DNA from: Streptomonospora sp. PA3
GTDB taxonomy: Bacteria; Actinomycetota; Actinomycetes; Streptosporangiales; Streptosporangiaceae
Assembly (NCBI RefSeq): GCF_009728995.1
Contig: NZ_VTZW01000009.1
Location: forward strand, 367,644-431,643
Direction of reading: 5' to 3'
DNA length: 64,000 nucleotides
The notes under the pieces were generated by a model. The model had not been told where the DNA came from. It saw only the letters and a program-made list of their open reading frames with translations, and did no database searches. A program made the translations under genes and the position numbers. Below, one piece after another: positions 1 through 7,190 of the stretch (positions are counted from its first letter, which is position 1; every line of letters starts with the position of its first letter).

Positions 1-393
1 CGGGTCCTGACCGACAACGCCTGGGCCTACACCAAGACCACTTGGCACACGACCTGCCGCGGATCAGGGATCGGCTCGCGCTGGCCCCGGCCCTGGCGGC
101 CCCAGACCAACGGCAAGGTCGAACGCTTCCAGCTGACCCTGCTGGAGGAATGGGCCTACCGGTGGCCCTACACCTGCGAGGCCCAGCGCCAGGCCGCGTT
201 TCCCGCTTGGTTGCACTGGTACAACTACCATCGCCGCCACACCGGGATCGGCGCCCGGACACCCGCCAGCCGCGTTACCAACCTCCCCGAGCATCACATC
301 TCGTCCCGCGTGGCGTTCAGCTGTTCGACCAGGGGGGCGAGCCGGGGATCGGCGGCACTGCGGTCGAGCCCTTGGCGGAGGGCGGATTCGTAG
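1..393 (+). pseudogene. IS481-family transposase, C-terminal remnant
   Basis: The frame is open from the window edge to a stop at 391-393. It shows the end of an rve integrase core: VLTDNAWAY at the start, RPQTNGKVERF with LLEEWAY in the middle, then WLHWYNYHRRHTGIG and SRVTNLPEHH. These are hallmarks of IS481-type DDE transposases. The N-terminus lies outside the window. After about position 290 the frame no longer looks like transposase and reads antisense through the marR gene, so the natural stop and terminal inverted repeat appear to be lost. I see no matching inverted repeat on the marR side. Family assignment is solid; whether this is a broken IS or one end of a larger rearrangement cannot be told here. 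Confidence 0.8.
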
Positions 394-767
394 ACCGGGA
401 CGGCGTCGCGGAAAACCGCCAGGCCGTGCTCGGTGATGCCGGTGTAGACGCCGCGCCGATCGTGTTCGCAGATGCGGCGCTCTGTCAGACCTGTGCGTTC
501 CAGACGATTGACCATGCGGCTGACCGAGCTCTGGTTGAGGTAGACGGCCTCGGTGAGGTCCTGCATGCGCATTTCGCCGTCCGGGGCGGCCGCGCAGGAG
601 GCGAGGGCGAGGAACTCGGACAGGCCGATGCCGAACTGCCGGTGCAGCGCTCGCTCGACGACGGAGTCGACTTGGCTGTGCAGAGCCACGAGGCGGCTCC
701 ACATGATCCCGGCCGTTGAGAACTCGATCGGTGCGGGGGGTGTGGTTGCGGAGCCGTCTTGCGCCAT
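294..767 (-). CDS. MarR-family transcriptional regulator
   Basis: 157 residues, the usual MarR size. The winged-helix core runs from about residue 35 to 125, with the recognition region LTEAVYLNQSSVSRMVNRLE and the wing DRRGVYTGITEHG. The ATG at 767 follows GGCCAGTCACC, which is not a strong Shine-Dalgarno. The 3' end abuts the IS481 relic, so the last residues (NATRDEM) may have been altered by the insertion. Two SMR exporter genes lie upstream on the same strand with a gap of about 300 bases, so control of efflux is plausible but inferred. An inverted repeat at 878-899 could be its operator. Confidence 0.85.
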   Translation of the reverse strand: MAQDGSATTPPAPIEFSTAGIMWSRLVALHSQVDSVVERALHRQFGIGLSEFLALASCAAAPDGEMRMQDLTEAVYLNQSSVSRMVNRLERTGLTERRICEHDRRGVYTGITEHGLAVFRDAVPVYESALRQGLDRSAADPRLAPLVEQLNATRDEM

Positions 768-877
768 GGTGACTGGCCTCCTCGTATCGGCCGAGCCCGC
801 CCCGCCCTCGGCCTGGAGGAGTGGGGCGGGCGTCGATGACTACGGCAGTCGTGATCGCCGGAACAGTCTATGCGGTT

Positions 878-899
878 TGTATGTAGAGGGATGCATACA
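878..899. promoter_or_regulatory. Possible MarR operator (TGTATG-N10-CATACA)
   Basis: Six-base inverted repeats TGTATG and CATACA are separated by ten bases, in an A/T-richer patch 110-130 bases upstream of the MarR start. The symmetry and size suit a MarR dimer. Nothing else supports it. Confidence 0.35.
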
Positions 900-1066
900 G
901 ACCGGCGATGATTCCCGCCAACGGGATCCCGCCGCGCTGCATTTCGGTCGGCGACACCGCGACGGCATCGCGCGTGCGGCCGGTGACCTGCTCATCGCTG
1001 AGCGCCGGTCCATGGCAGTCATCGTTGTCAGGCCGCTTCGCCGACAGGTGCTGCCATGATCGTTGT

Positions 1067-1480
1067 TCACGTCTGCCGGGCCGGTGCAGCGGCCGCATCG
1101 ACCTTCGGGCTGGAAGCGAGCTTGATGCCCACGACGCCGGCGATGATCACCGCGAGCCAGAAGATTCGCAGCGGAGTGAGCGGTTGGTCGAACACGACGG
1201 AGCTGACGACCGCAGCCCCGGAGGAGCCGATTCCGGTCCAGACGGCGTAGCCGACGCCGACATCGAGTGTCTTCAGGGCCAGTGCCAGCGTAAGGACTGT
1301 GAACAGGAAGAACACCGCGGCGGCGAGCGACCAGTACAGATGAGTGAACCCTTCGCTCCCGCCGGTGCTGACGGCGTAACCGATCTCGAACACGCCGGCG
1401 ATCAGCAGAACGACCCAGGCTCGGGCGTTTCGGCGGCGGACGGCGCCGGTGGCGTGGGAGGACTTCGACGATGCGGTCAT
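1067..1480 (-). CDS. SMR-family small multidrug/guanidinium exporter subunit
   Basis: 137 residues with four hydrophobic helices. The essential TM1 glutamate sits in LLIAGVFEIGYAV, and the SMR signature is TLDVGVGYAVWTGIGSSG. The G in GVGYAVWTGIG resembles Gdx-type guanidinium exporters more than Qac types, but substrate cannot be assigned. The ATG at 1480 is preceded by AAGGGAACTCGAAA, a good ribosome site. Compared with its partner it carries a charged N-terminal extension of about 20 residues and a longer C-terminal tail. It lies 52 bases downstream of a second SMR gene, so the two probably form a paired (heterodimeric) exporter. Confidence 0.88.
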   Translation of the reverse strand: MTASSKSSHATGAVRRRNARAWVVLLIAGVFEIGYAVSTGGSEGFTHLYWSLAAAVFFLFTVLTLALALKTLDVGVGYAVWTGIGSSGAAVVSSVVFDQPLTPLRIFWLAVIIAGVVGIKLASSPKVDAAAAPARQT

Positions 1481-1532
1481 TTTCGAGTTCCCTTCTGCGG
1501 ACGGATTGACCATGAGCGGGGCGGTGGGGGGA

Positions 1533-1856
1533 TCAAGCCCCGGCGCCGGAGAGCTGCAGGCCGACAACGCCCACGACGACGGCGCCGATGCCCAGGAGCT
1601 TGCGCCAGTCCAGGCGCTCCTGGAACAGCAGGACGCCGAGCAGCACGATGCCGACAGCCCCCAGGCCGGTCCAGAGCGCATAGCCGACGCCGACGTCGAG
1701 CGTCACCAGGGCGAGGCTGAGGAAGAAAGTCCCCCCGGCACCGATGACCAGGGTCAAGACGGAGTACCAGAGCCGAGTGAATCCTTGCGAGGCGTTGGCG
1801 CAGAGCGCGAACGCGACCTCGAAGACGATGGCGATTCCGAGAAAGACCCAATGCAT
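1533..1856 (-). CDS. SMR-family small multidrug/guanidinium exporter subunit
   Basis: 107 residues, the canonical SMR length, with four TM helices. It begins MHWVFLGIAIVFEVAFAL, with the conserved membrane glutamate in TM1. TM3 carries LDVGVGYALWTGLGAVG. The ATG at 1856 follows AGAAGGGACAACCACC, a clear ribosome site. It is the first gene of the SMR pair. Paired SMRs of unequal length usually insert in opposite orientations and act as a heterodimer; that is family knowledge, not shown here. A possible 53-codon ORF precedes it at 1901-2062. Confidence 0.9.
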   Translation of the reverse strand: MHWVFLGIAIVFEVAFALCANASQGFTRLWYSVLTLVIGAGGTFFLSLALVTLDVGVGYALWTGLGAVGIVLLGVLLFQERLDWRKLLGIGAVVVGVVGLQLSGAGA

Positions 1857-1900
1857 GGTGGTTGTCCCTTCTGTGAGAGATGGGGAATCGAAGGCGGGTC

Positions 1901-2062
1901 TCAGGCGGGGTGCCGATCGGGGAGTGCTTGGGCGGCCGGGGAGCCGTCGCGCCGGTCGAGGTGGGCACGGTGCCGTAGCGCTTGGCCGGCGGTGACGGAC
2001 TCTTCGGCCACTCGGCAGCGGCACACGTAGCCGAAAAGCACGGTGGCCTGAGGCGGCGGCAT
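1901..2062 (-). CDS. Possible small protein (53 aa) upstream of the SMR pair
   Basis: An open frame from ATG 2062 to TGA at 1901-1903 encodes 53 residues beginning MPPPQATVLFGYVCRCRVAE. A purine-rich GAAGAGAATC precedes the ATG. It contains a CxC motif (GYVCRC) followed by a charged Ala/Arg-rich tail. It ends 44 bases before the first SMR gene on the same strand. I do not recognise the family; it could be a leader peptide, a small metal-binding protein, or a chance ORF in GC-rich DNA. Confidence 0.35.
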   Translation of the reverse strand: MPPPQATVLFGYVCRCRVAEESVTAGQALRHRAHLDRRDGSPAAQALPDRHPA

Positions 2063-2199
2063 GATTCTCTTCGCTCGTCGCCTCGGAAAGTTATGTGACG
2101 ATCATTGCATGCGCGTACAAATACTTCAACAGTTTTGATGGGGTCGGGCTCGGCGGTACCTGGACCGGTCAAGCGCCGAGTCGGTTGGCCGGCGGCCTC

Positions 2200-3582
2200 T
2201 CAACCGTTGGCTCGGCGCGGCAGCAAGGCTGCTGGGACGAGGGCGACCAAGGACAGAACGAGAGTGCAGCCGAAGGCGACCCCGTACGCCTGCAGGGACG
2301 AGTCGCCGGCGGCCAGTTGGCGGCCCACGACGGTGAGGAGGAGGGCTGTGCCGAAAGAGCCGCCGACACGTTGGATGACGCTCAGGAGCGCGGTCGCCCC
2401 GGGGATGTCCTCCGCGGCCAGCCGGGAGTAGGCGGCGACCGTAATCGGGACGGTGGCGAAGGCGAGGCCCGCGCCGCGTGCGAATAAAGCCGCGCTTAGC
2501 CCCAGGTCACCCGTCTCGGGGACGATGACGTAAGGCAGGGTGGCAAGACTAGCGACGGCTGTGCCGGCGAGGAGCACAGGGCGCGGGCCGAGGCGGTCCG
2601 TGAGTCGGCCGGCCAGTGGCAGGGCGGCCATGGTGGCAAGAGCCAACGGTGCCAGCAGCAGGCCGGTCTCCGCAGCCGTGGCTCCGCGTGCCTGCTGGTA
2701 GAACAGCGGCAGCAGCACCATCGGGCCGAAGATCGAGGCTCCGGCGACCGCCATCAGCCCTGCGGCCAAGGCGAACGAGGGATTGGCGAACATTCGGAGC
2801 TCCATCAGGGCGCGGTCGCTCCTGCGCGTGTGCGCGACGTAGGCGCCGAGTAGCGCCGTGCCGGCGGTAATCGGCACCCATGCCAGCGGCACAGGAGCCG
2901 ATGCGGTGATCTGAGTGCAGCCATACAGCAGCATCGCCAGCCCTGGACAGAAGAGGAGAAGCCCGCGTACGTCGAGCTGATGCCGATCGGCGGGCACCCG
3001 CTCCTGGAGCCCACGCCACGACAGGGCGAGGGCGGCGACGCTGAGCGGGACACTGATCCAGAACACCCATCGCCATCCCGGGCCGTCGACGAGGACCCCT
3101 CCCAGCAGCGGCCCGGCCAGCGGCGCTAGCTGGCCCGGTACGGCGACCAGAGCCATCGTCCGGCCCAGGCGGCGGGGCCCGGCCGCCGTCGCGAGGATCG
3201 TCTGCAGCAGCGGCAGGATCAGACCGCCACCCACCCCTTGGAGGATCCGGAAGACCACGAGGCTGGTGGTGGACCACGCCGCCCCGCACAGCAGTGAGGC
3301 GACCGCGAAGATCACCAGGCTGAGCCGCCACAGCGGACCGGCGCCGAGGCGGCCGAGCGCCCAGGGCATGGTCGGGACGACGATGGCCAGCGTAAGGAGG
3401 TAGGTGGTCGCCACCCACTGGATCTGCGCCGTGTCGGCCCCCAGGTCGGCCCGGGCGTCGTCCAGGGCGACCCCCACGATCGTGGTATTCAGCAGGCAGG
3501 CCAGACCGCCGACCATAAGGGTCGCGGCCAGGCGGATCAGACTCGGATCCAGTCGGTCGGAGTCCCCGCATTCTGTTGGCAT
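2200..3582 (-). CDS. MFS drug exporter, EmrB/QacA (DHA2) type
   Basis: 460 residues with 12-14 predicted membrane helices. TM1 reads GLACLLNTTIVGVAL, the DHA2 motif-D1 region with D replaced by N. Motif C appears as PGQLAPLAGPLLGGVLVDG, and loop 2-3 is LGRLGAGPLWRLSLV. A typical proton-driven antiporter of the inner membrane. The chosen ATG (3582) lies inside a perfect 16-bp palindrome and has no ribosome site, so translation is probably leaderless: a CACAAT -10 (3594-3589) and TTGGCA -35 (3618-3613) place the transcription start at or next to the ATG. It is divergent from the MarR gene at 3612, its likely repressor. Confidence 0.9.
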   Translation of the reverse strand: MPTECGDSDRLDPSLIRLAATLMVGGLACLLNTTIVGVALDDARADLGADTAQIQWVATTYLLTLAIVVPTMPWALGRLGAGPLWRLSLVIFAVASLLCGAAWSTTSLVVFRILQGVGGGLILPLLQTILATAAGPRRLGRTMALVAVPGQLAPLAGPLLGGVLVDGPGWRWVFWISVPLSVAALALSWRGLQERVPADRHQLDVRGLLLFCPGLAMLLYGCTQITASAPVPLAWVPITAGTALLGAYVAHTRRSDRALMELRMFANPSFALAAGLMAVAGASIFGPMVLLPLFYQQARGATAAETGLLLAPLALATMAALPLAGRLTDRLGPRPVLLAGTAVASLATLPYVIVPETGDLGLSAALFARGAGLAFATVPITVAAYSRLAAEDIPGATALLSVIQRVGGSFGTALLLTVVGRQLAAGDSSLQAYGVAFGCTLVLSLVALVPAALLPRRANG

Positions 3583-3620
3583 GCCAACATTGTGGGCGAT
3601 ATTCTGTTGGCATGCCAACA
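3574..3620. promoter_or_regulatory. Two identical 16-bp palindromic operators with overlapping divergent promoters
   Basis: The perfect palindrome TGTTGGCATGCCAACA occurs at 3574-3589 and again at 3605-3620, 31 bp apart (about three helical turns). Each copy contains the start codon of one divergent gene (MFS at 3582, MarR at 3612) and the TTGGCA -35 of the other. The -10 boxes TATTCT (3600-3605, rightward) and CACAAT (3594-3589, leftward) lie in or beside the spacer, each 18 bp from its -35 and 6 bp from its start codon. This predicts symmetric leaderless promoters repressed by the MarR protein. Confidence 0.75.
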
Positions 3621-4109
3621 GATGATGGGCGGCGGCAGGAGAAGCCGCACCCGGGGATCCAGGTCGACGAAGCCCCCATCGGCTCCCTGCTGCTCCAGGT
3701 AGTGCGGGCCCACGCCGCCCTGGCCACCTCGCTCCTGGCCGACCTCGGTCTGGCTGCGCCGCAGGAGGTGGTCCTGCTTTATCTCCAGGACCACGGCCGA
3801 GTCCCGCAGTCCGAGCTCGTCCGGTTCCTGGGTCGGGACCGCTCCACCGTGACCGCCACCTTGCAGACCTTGGAGCGCGCCGTGCTGGTCGAGCGGACAC
3901 CGTCGCAGACCGACCGGCGCGCCATGGACGTCGATCTCACCGAGGCGGGGCGCGGGCTGTGCCCCCGCATCCGCGCCGCATGGGCCGAACTGGAACGACT
4001 CACATTCGGATGCCTCGATCAGCGGCAACGCGCCGAGCTCGCCTCGGCTCTGGGCACCGTCCGCGACGCCGCGCGAGCCCACGTGGCGCAGAAGGGAGAA
4101 GGCTCGTGA
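3612..4109 (+). CDS. MarR-family transcriptional regulator of the divergent exporter and redox operon
   Basis: 165 residues from ATG 3612. The winged helix covers roughly residues 40-125: LLYLQDHGRVPQSELVRFLG, recognition helix RSTVTATLQTLE, wing SQTDRRAMDVDLTEAG. The start falls inside the second palindrome with no ribosome site, so a leaderless mRNA is likely. An ATG at 3576 would add 12 residues encoded by operator DNA and is less likely. Its stop overlaps the GTG of the FMN reductase (GTGA), so the two are co-translated. It probably represses both itself and the MFS gene, with a quinone-like or electrophilic ligand suggested by the downstream enzymes (inference). Confidence 0.86.
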   Translation: MPTDDGRRQEKPHPGIQVDEAPIGSLLLQVVRAHAALATSLLADLGLAAPQEVVLLYLQDHGRVPQSELVRFLGRDRSTVTATLQTLERAVLVERTPSQTDRRAMDVDLTEAGRGLCPRIRAAWAELERLTFGCLDQRQRAELASALGTVRDAARAHVAQKGEGS

Positions 4110-4687
4110 ACACCCAGCCGCTCCGCTTGGCACTGATCATCGCCAGCACGCGCGAGGGTCGCTTCGGCGGAGCCGTCGGCCAGTGGGCCGCCGGCCTCGC
4201 GCACGGCCGGCCCGAGTACGCCATCGACATCATCGACCTAGCCGACTTCGTCCTGCCCTCTGATCTGAGCGGCTCCGCCGACGTCGGGGACCTCGCCAAG
4301 CGCGTGGGTGCCGCCGACGCGTTCCTCATCGTCACCTGCGAGTACAACCACGGTTATCCGGCCTCCCTGAAACTCGCCATCGACAGCCTCCGCCAGGAGT
4401 GGGCCGCCAAACCCGTTGGCTTCGTCAGCTACGGCGGCGTCGCCGGCGGTCTGCGCGCAGTCGAACAACTGCGCCAGGTCTTTGCCGAACTGCACGCCGT
4501 CACTGTTCGCGACACGGTCAGCTTCCACTTCCCCCACACGCATATCGAAGCTGACGGGCGCGTCAACGACCCCGCCACCGCCGAGGCCGCCGAAACCGCC
4601 GGGCGAACCCTGTTCAACCAACTGGCCTGGTGGGGCACTGCCCTCCGCGACGCCCGCAAAGCTGTCCCCTACGCCCCGGTCACGTAA
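4106..4687 (+). CDS. NAD(P)H-dependent FMN reductase (flavodoxin-like fold)
   Basis: 193 residues, typical for the NADPH-dependent FMN reductase / chromate-quinone reductase family. The phosphate-binding loop IIASTREGRFG is at the N-terminus, and the family signature EYNHGYPASLKLAIDSL is near residues 90-110, followed by SYGGVAGGLRAVEQLR. The start is GTG 4106, overlapping the MarR stop, with AGAAGGGAGAAGG just upstream as ribosome site. Expected cytosolic two-electron reductase of quinones or flavins using FMN. Its place between a MarR sensor and a quinone oxidoreductase suggests a quinone/electrophile detoxification operon. Confidence 0.88.
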   Translation: MNTQPLRLALIIASTREGRFGGAVGQWAAGLAHGRPEYAIDIIDLADFVLPSDLSGSADVGDLAKRVGAADAFLIVTCEYNHGYPASLKLAIDSLRQEWAAKPVGFVSYGGVAGGLRAVEQLRQVFAELHAVTVRDTVSFHFPHTHIEADGRVNDPATAEAAETAGRTLFNQLAWWGTALRDARKAVPYAPVT

Positions 4688-4725
4688 CCGCCGATAACCG
4701 TGACACCGCACGAGGAGCGAGTGCA

Positions 4726-5703
4726 ATGCCGACCGCCATCGGGTTCTCCCGCTACGGAGCCCCGGAAGTTCTCCACCCTCTCCAGATCGAGACCCCGCGC
4801 CCCGGCCCGGGCCAAGCGCTCGTACGCGTCCGTGCGGCCGGAGTGAACCCGGTCGACTGCAAGATCCGACGCGGCGAATTCGCCGGCGCCGAACCCCGAC
4901 GCTTCCCGCAGCGCCTCGGCAACGAGTTCGCCGGAACCGTCGTCGAACTAGGCCCCGACAACCCCGCCGAAAGTGCCGTGGCCGTTGGTACCGACGTGCT
5001 CGGTTCGGCCTCGGCACAGGCCTACGCCGAAACCCTCGTCGTCGACACCGCCGGGCTTGTCGTCAAACCGCCCTCGGTGCCTTGGGAGGCGGCCGCCGGA
5101 CTGCCGGCCGCCGGGCAAACCGCCCGCACCGCTCTGCTCCGACTGGATGTGCGGCCCGGCGACGTCGTGCTCGTGCATGCCGCAGCAGGCGGCGTCGGCA
5201 CGATTGCCGTGCAACTCGCGCGCGAACTGGGCGCACGGGTGATCGGCACCGCCAGCGAAGCCAACCACGACTACCTGCGCGGACTCGGTGCGGTCCCGGT
5301 CGCCTACGGCCCCGGGCTGACCGAGCGCGTGCGCGCCCTGGTACCGGAAGGCATCGACGCGGCCTTGGACCTGGTCGGCGGCGAAGCCGTCACCACGAGC
5401 CTCGCCCTTGTCGGGGACCGGCGCCGCATCGGCACGACCGTCGACCGGAAGGCGGTCGAGGAGCACGGCGTGCAGCGGGTCGGCGGCCGATCGCACGCCG
5501 CGCTGCGCGAGGTCGCCGACATGGCCGCCGCCGATCGTCTGACCCTGCCTGTACGCACATTCCCTCTGGGGGAGGCGGCTTCCGCGCACCGCGCCGTTGA
5601 GACCGGGCACGTTCGAGGCAAGGTCGTCCTCCTTGTGCCCGGTCTGGGGTCCGCCGCGCACCCAGGCGTCGCTCCCCGGGCGCCGCATCTGGGATCGGTA
5701 TAG
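4726..5703 (+). CDS. Zinc-independent MDR alcohol dehydrogenase / NADPH:quinone oxidoreductase
   Basis: 325 residues. The GroES-like N-terminal domain contains VRVRAAGVNPVDCKIRRGEF, and the nucleotide fold contains LVHAAAGGVGTIAVQLAREL, the quinone-oxidoreductase form of the GxGxxG motif. No structural-zinc cysteine cluster is seen. The ATG at 4726 follows GAGGAGCGAGTGCA. Likely reduces quinones or alpha,beta-unsaturated carbonyls with NADPH in the cytosol. It lies 38 bases after the FMN reductase, in the same operon. Confidence 0.9.
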   Translation: MPTAIGFSRYGAPEVLHPLQIETPRPGPGQALVRVRAAGVNPVDCKIRRGEFAGAEPRRFPQRLGNEFAGTVVELGPDNPAESAVAVGTDVLGSASAQAYAETLVVDTAGLVVKPPSVPWEAAAGLPAAGQTARTALLRLDVRPGDVVLVHAAAGGVGTIAVQLARELGARVIGTASEANHDYLRGLGAVPVAYGPGLTERVRALVPEGIDAALDLVGGEAVTTSLALVGDRRRIGTTVDRKAVEEHGVQRVGGRSHAALREVADMAAADRLTLPVRTFPLGEAASAHRAVETGHVRGKVVLLVPGLGSAAHPGVAPRAPHLGSV

Positions 5704-5724
5704 TCACTGGCGCGAGGAAGTCGA

Positions 5725-5995
5725 GTGGTGAAGTGCGGACTGTCCCACAACACCGCGGCCTACGGCGACGATCCCGATGGCATCACGGCCGTAGCACAGC
5801 ATGTTGAAGATCTGGGCTTCGACTCCTTCCATGCACTCGAGCATGTCGTGTTTCCCCCGGGCGACACGTTGGGCGGCAACCCCGTGCCCGCCGACACGGC
5901 AGTCGTCGACCCCCACACTCCTCGACCTGGTGGCCGCCCGCATCGAGCGGCTGCTCCCGGGACAGCGGTGCTGCAATCCGTCCGCGGATCGAGTC
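5725..5995 (+). pseudogene. Luciferase-like (F420/FMN) monooxygenase, decayed N-terminal fragment
   Basis: From GTG 5725/5728 the frame starts like an LLM-class oxidoreductase: GLSHNTAAYGDDPDG, then EDLGFDSFHALEHVV. After VVDP (about 5913) the family sequence continues one frame over as LLDLVAARIERLL, then returns to the first frame as GTAVLQS near 5970. Two compensating frameshifts and loss of the remaining roughly 220 residues make it a pseudogene. It sat in the MarR-FMN reductase-quinone reductase operon, 21 bases after the last intact gene, and its 3' side is replaced by an IS3-type transposase scrap. Confidence 0.6.
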
Positions 5996-6011
5996 CTGGC
6001 TCCTGTCATGA

Positions 6012-6110
6012 GATCCGGGACGGTTCAACCTCGGGGCGCGGATGGTCGGCCACCTGCCAAGCCACGATCCGCCGAGAAAAGCGGTCCGATACGAAGGCCC
6101 CGCGGAATTC
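6012..6110 (-). pseudogene. IS3-family OrfB transposase scrap
   Basis: About 33 codons on the minus strand read EFRGAFVSDRFSRRIVAWQV and on to ADHPRPEVEPS. This matches the conserved rve block of IS3 transposases (usually VxDxFSRRIVGWxV). No flanking open frame or inverted repeats are intact. It probably caused or followed the truncation of the adjacent luciferase-like gene. Confidence 0.45.
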
Positions 6111-6235
6111 GGTGAGGCGCCGCGCATGCACGCACGATGGTGCAGCGGCACGCCCAGCGGGTCGAGCGTCGCCATGCCTTCCCCTGGTTTCGGCCTGGCG
6201 AGGAAACGCGCGCCCGGTGGCGGGGGTATGGCGCC

Positions 6236-7177
6236 CTACCTCCCGCTTGCCCGCGCGGCCTGTCCGAGCCGGATCCGCACGGCGATTGCGGCGCAGGCGA
6301 TCACGGCGATCCCGCCGAGTATGGTCGGCCAGGTGAGGTACTCGCGCAGGAACAGCGCGGCCCAGCAGATGCTCATCACAGGTTGGGTCAATTGGACCTG
6401 GCTTACTTGGGTCATCGGCCCGATGGAGAGCCCGCGATACCAGGCGAAGAACCCGAGGAACATGCTCACCACCGCCAGATAGGCGAACGCGGCCCACTCG
6501 ATCGCGGCGCCGCTCGGGAGCTGCTGGGCCATCGAGACACCGGTGAGCACGGCCATCAACGGTACCGATAGAACCAGAGCCCAGGACACGGTCTGCCACG
6601 CGCCCAGCTCACGCGCCAATAGCCCGCCTTCGGAGTATCCGACCGCCGCCGCCACGACTGCGCCAAACAGCAGCAGGTCAGCCCAATGCAGACCGCCAAG
6701 ACCGCTGGCCCGCACCGAGGCGAAGACGACTGCGGCGATGGCGCCCACGGCGGCCATGATCCAGAACGACATCGGGGGCCGCTCGCGAGTGCGGAGCACG
6801 GCCAGCACCGCGGTGGCGGCCGGCAGCAGCGCTATCACAACGGCGCCATGACTGGCCGGCACGGTGGTGAGAGCGAACGATGTCAGCACAGGAAAGCCCA
6901 CCACGATGCCGCCAGCCACCAGCGCCAACCGACCCCACTGGATGCCGCGGGGCAGGCGCTGACGGGTGATGGCCAGCGCCGCGGCGGCCAGCAGTGCGGC
7001 GACGACCGCTCGACCGCAGCCGACGAACAGCGGCGAAATGCCCCCGCCCTCGACGACGACACGGGTGAACGGGACGGTGAAGGAGAACGCCGTGACGCCC
7101 AGAAATCCCCATCCCAGACCCGCCCGAGGGGATAGCACTGGCGCTTTCAGAAGAGTAGCGCTACCGTAATTATTCAT
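6236..7177 (-). CDS. EamA/DMT-family permease
   Basis: 313 residues with about ten hydrophobic helices arranged as two EamA repeats (roughly residues 15-145 and 160-300). Typical pieces are SFTVPFTRVVVEGGGISP, GRAVVAALLAAAALAITRQR and FLGFFAWYRGLSIGPMTQVS. Drug/metabolite exporters of this class move small metabolites such as amino acids or vitamins; the substrate is unknown here. The ATG at 7177 overlaps the ATG of the divergent MocR-type gene (7176) and has no ribosome site, so both may be leaderless. A GTG at VLSPRAGLGWG (about 7142) is the alternative start. MocR regulators often control an adjacent transporter, so regulation by the neighbour is likely. Confidence 0.9.
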   Translation of the reverse strand: MNNYGSATLLKAPVLSPRAGLGWGFLGVTAFSFTVPFTRVVVEGGGISPLFVGCGRAVVAALLAAAALAITRQRLPRGIQWGRLALVAGGIVVGFPVLTSFALTTVPASHGAVVIALLPAATAVLAVLRTRERPPMSFWIMAAVGAIAAVVFASVRASGLGGLHWADLLLFGAVVAAAVGYSEGGLLARELGAWQTVSWALVLSVPLMAVLTGVSMAQQLPSGAAIEWAAFAYLAVVSMFLGFFAWYRGLSIGPMTQVSQVQLTQPVMSICWAALFLREYLTWPTILGGIAVIACAAIAVRIRLGQAARASGR

Positions 7178-7190
7178 GCATAACGATAGC
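7160..7190. promoter_or_regulatory. Imperfect inverted repeat spanning two overlapping divergent start codons
   Basis: Arms GCTACCGTAAT (7160-7170) and ATAACGATAGC (7180-7190) match at 9 of 11 positions as an inverted repeat (GCTA-N-CGT-N-AT) and are centred on the shared TCATGC that holds both ATGs. The region is A/T-rich in its middle (TAATTATT). It is a candidate binding site for the MocR-like protein and must overlap both promoters. Confidence 0.42.
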
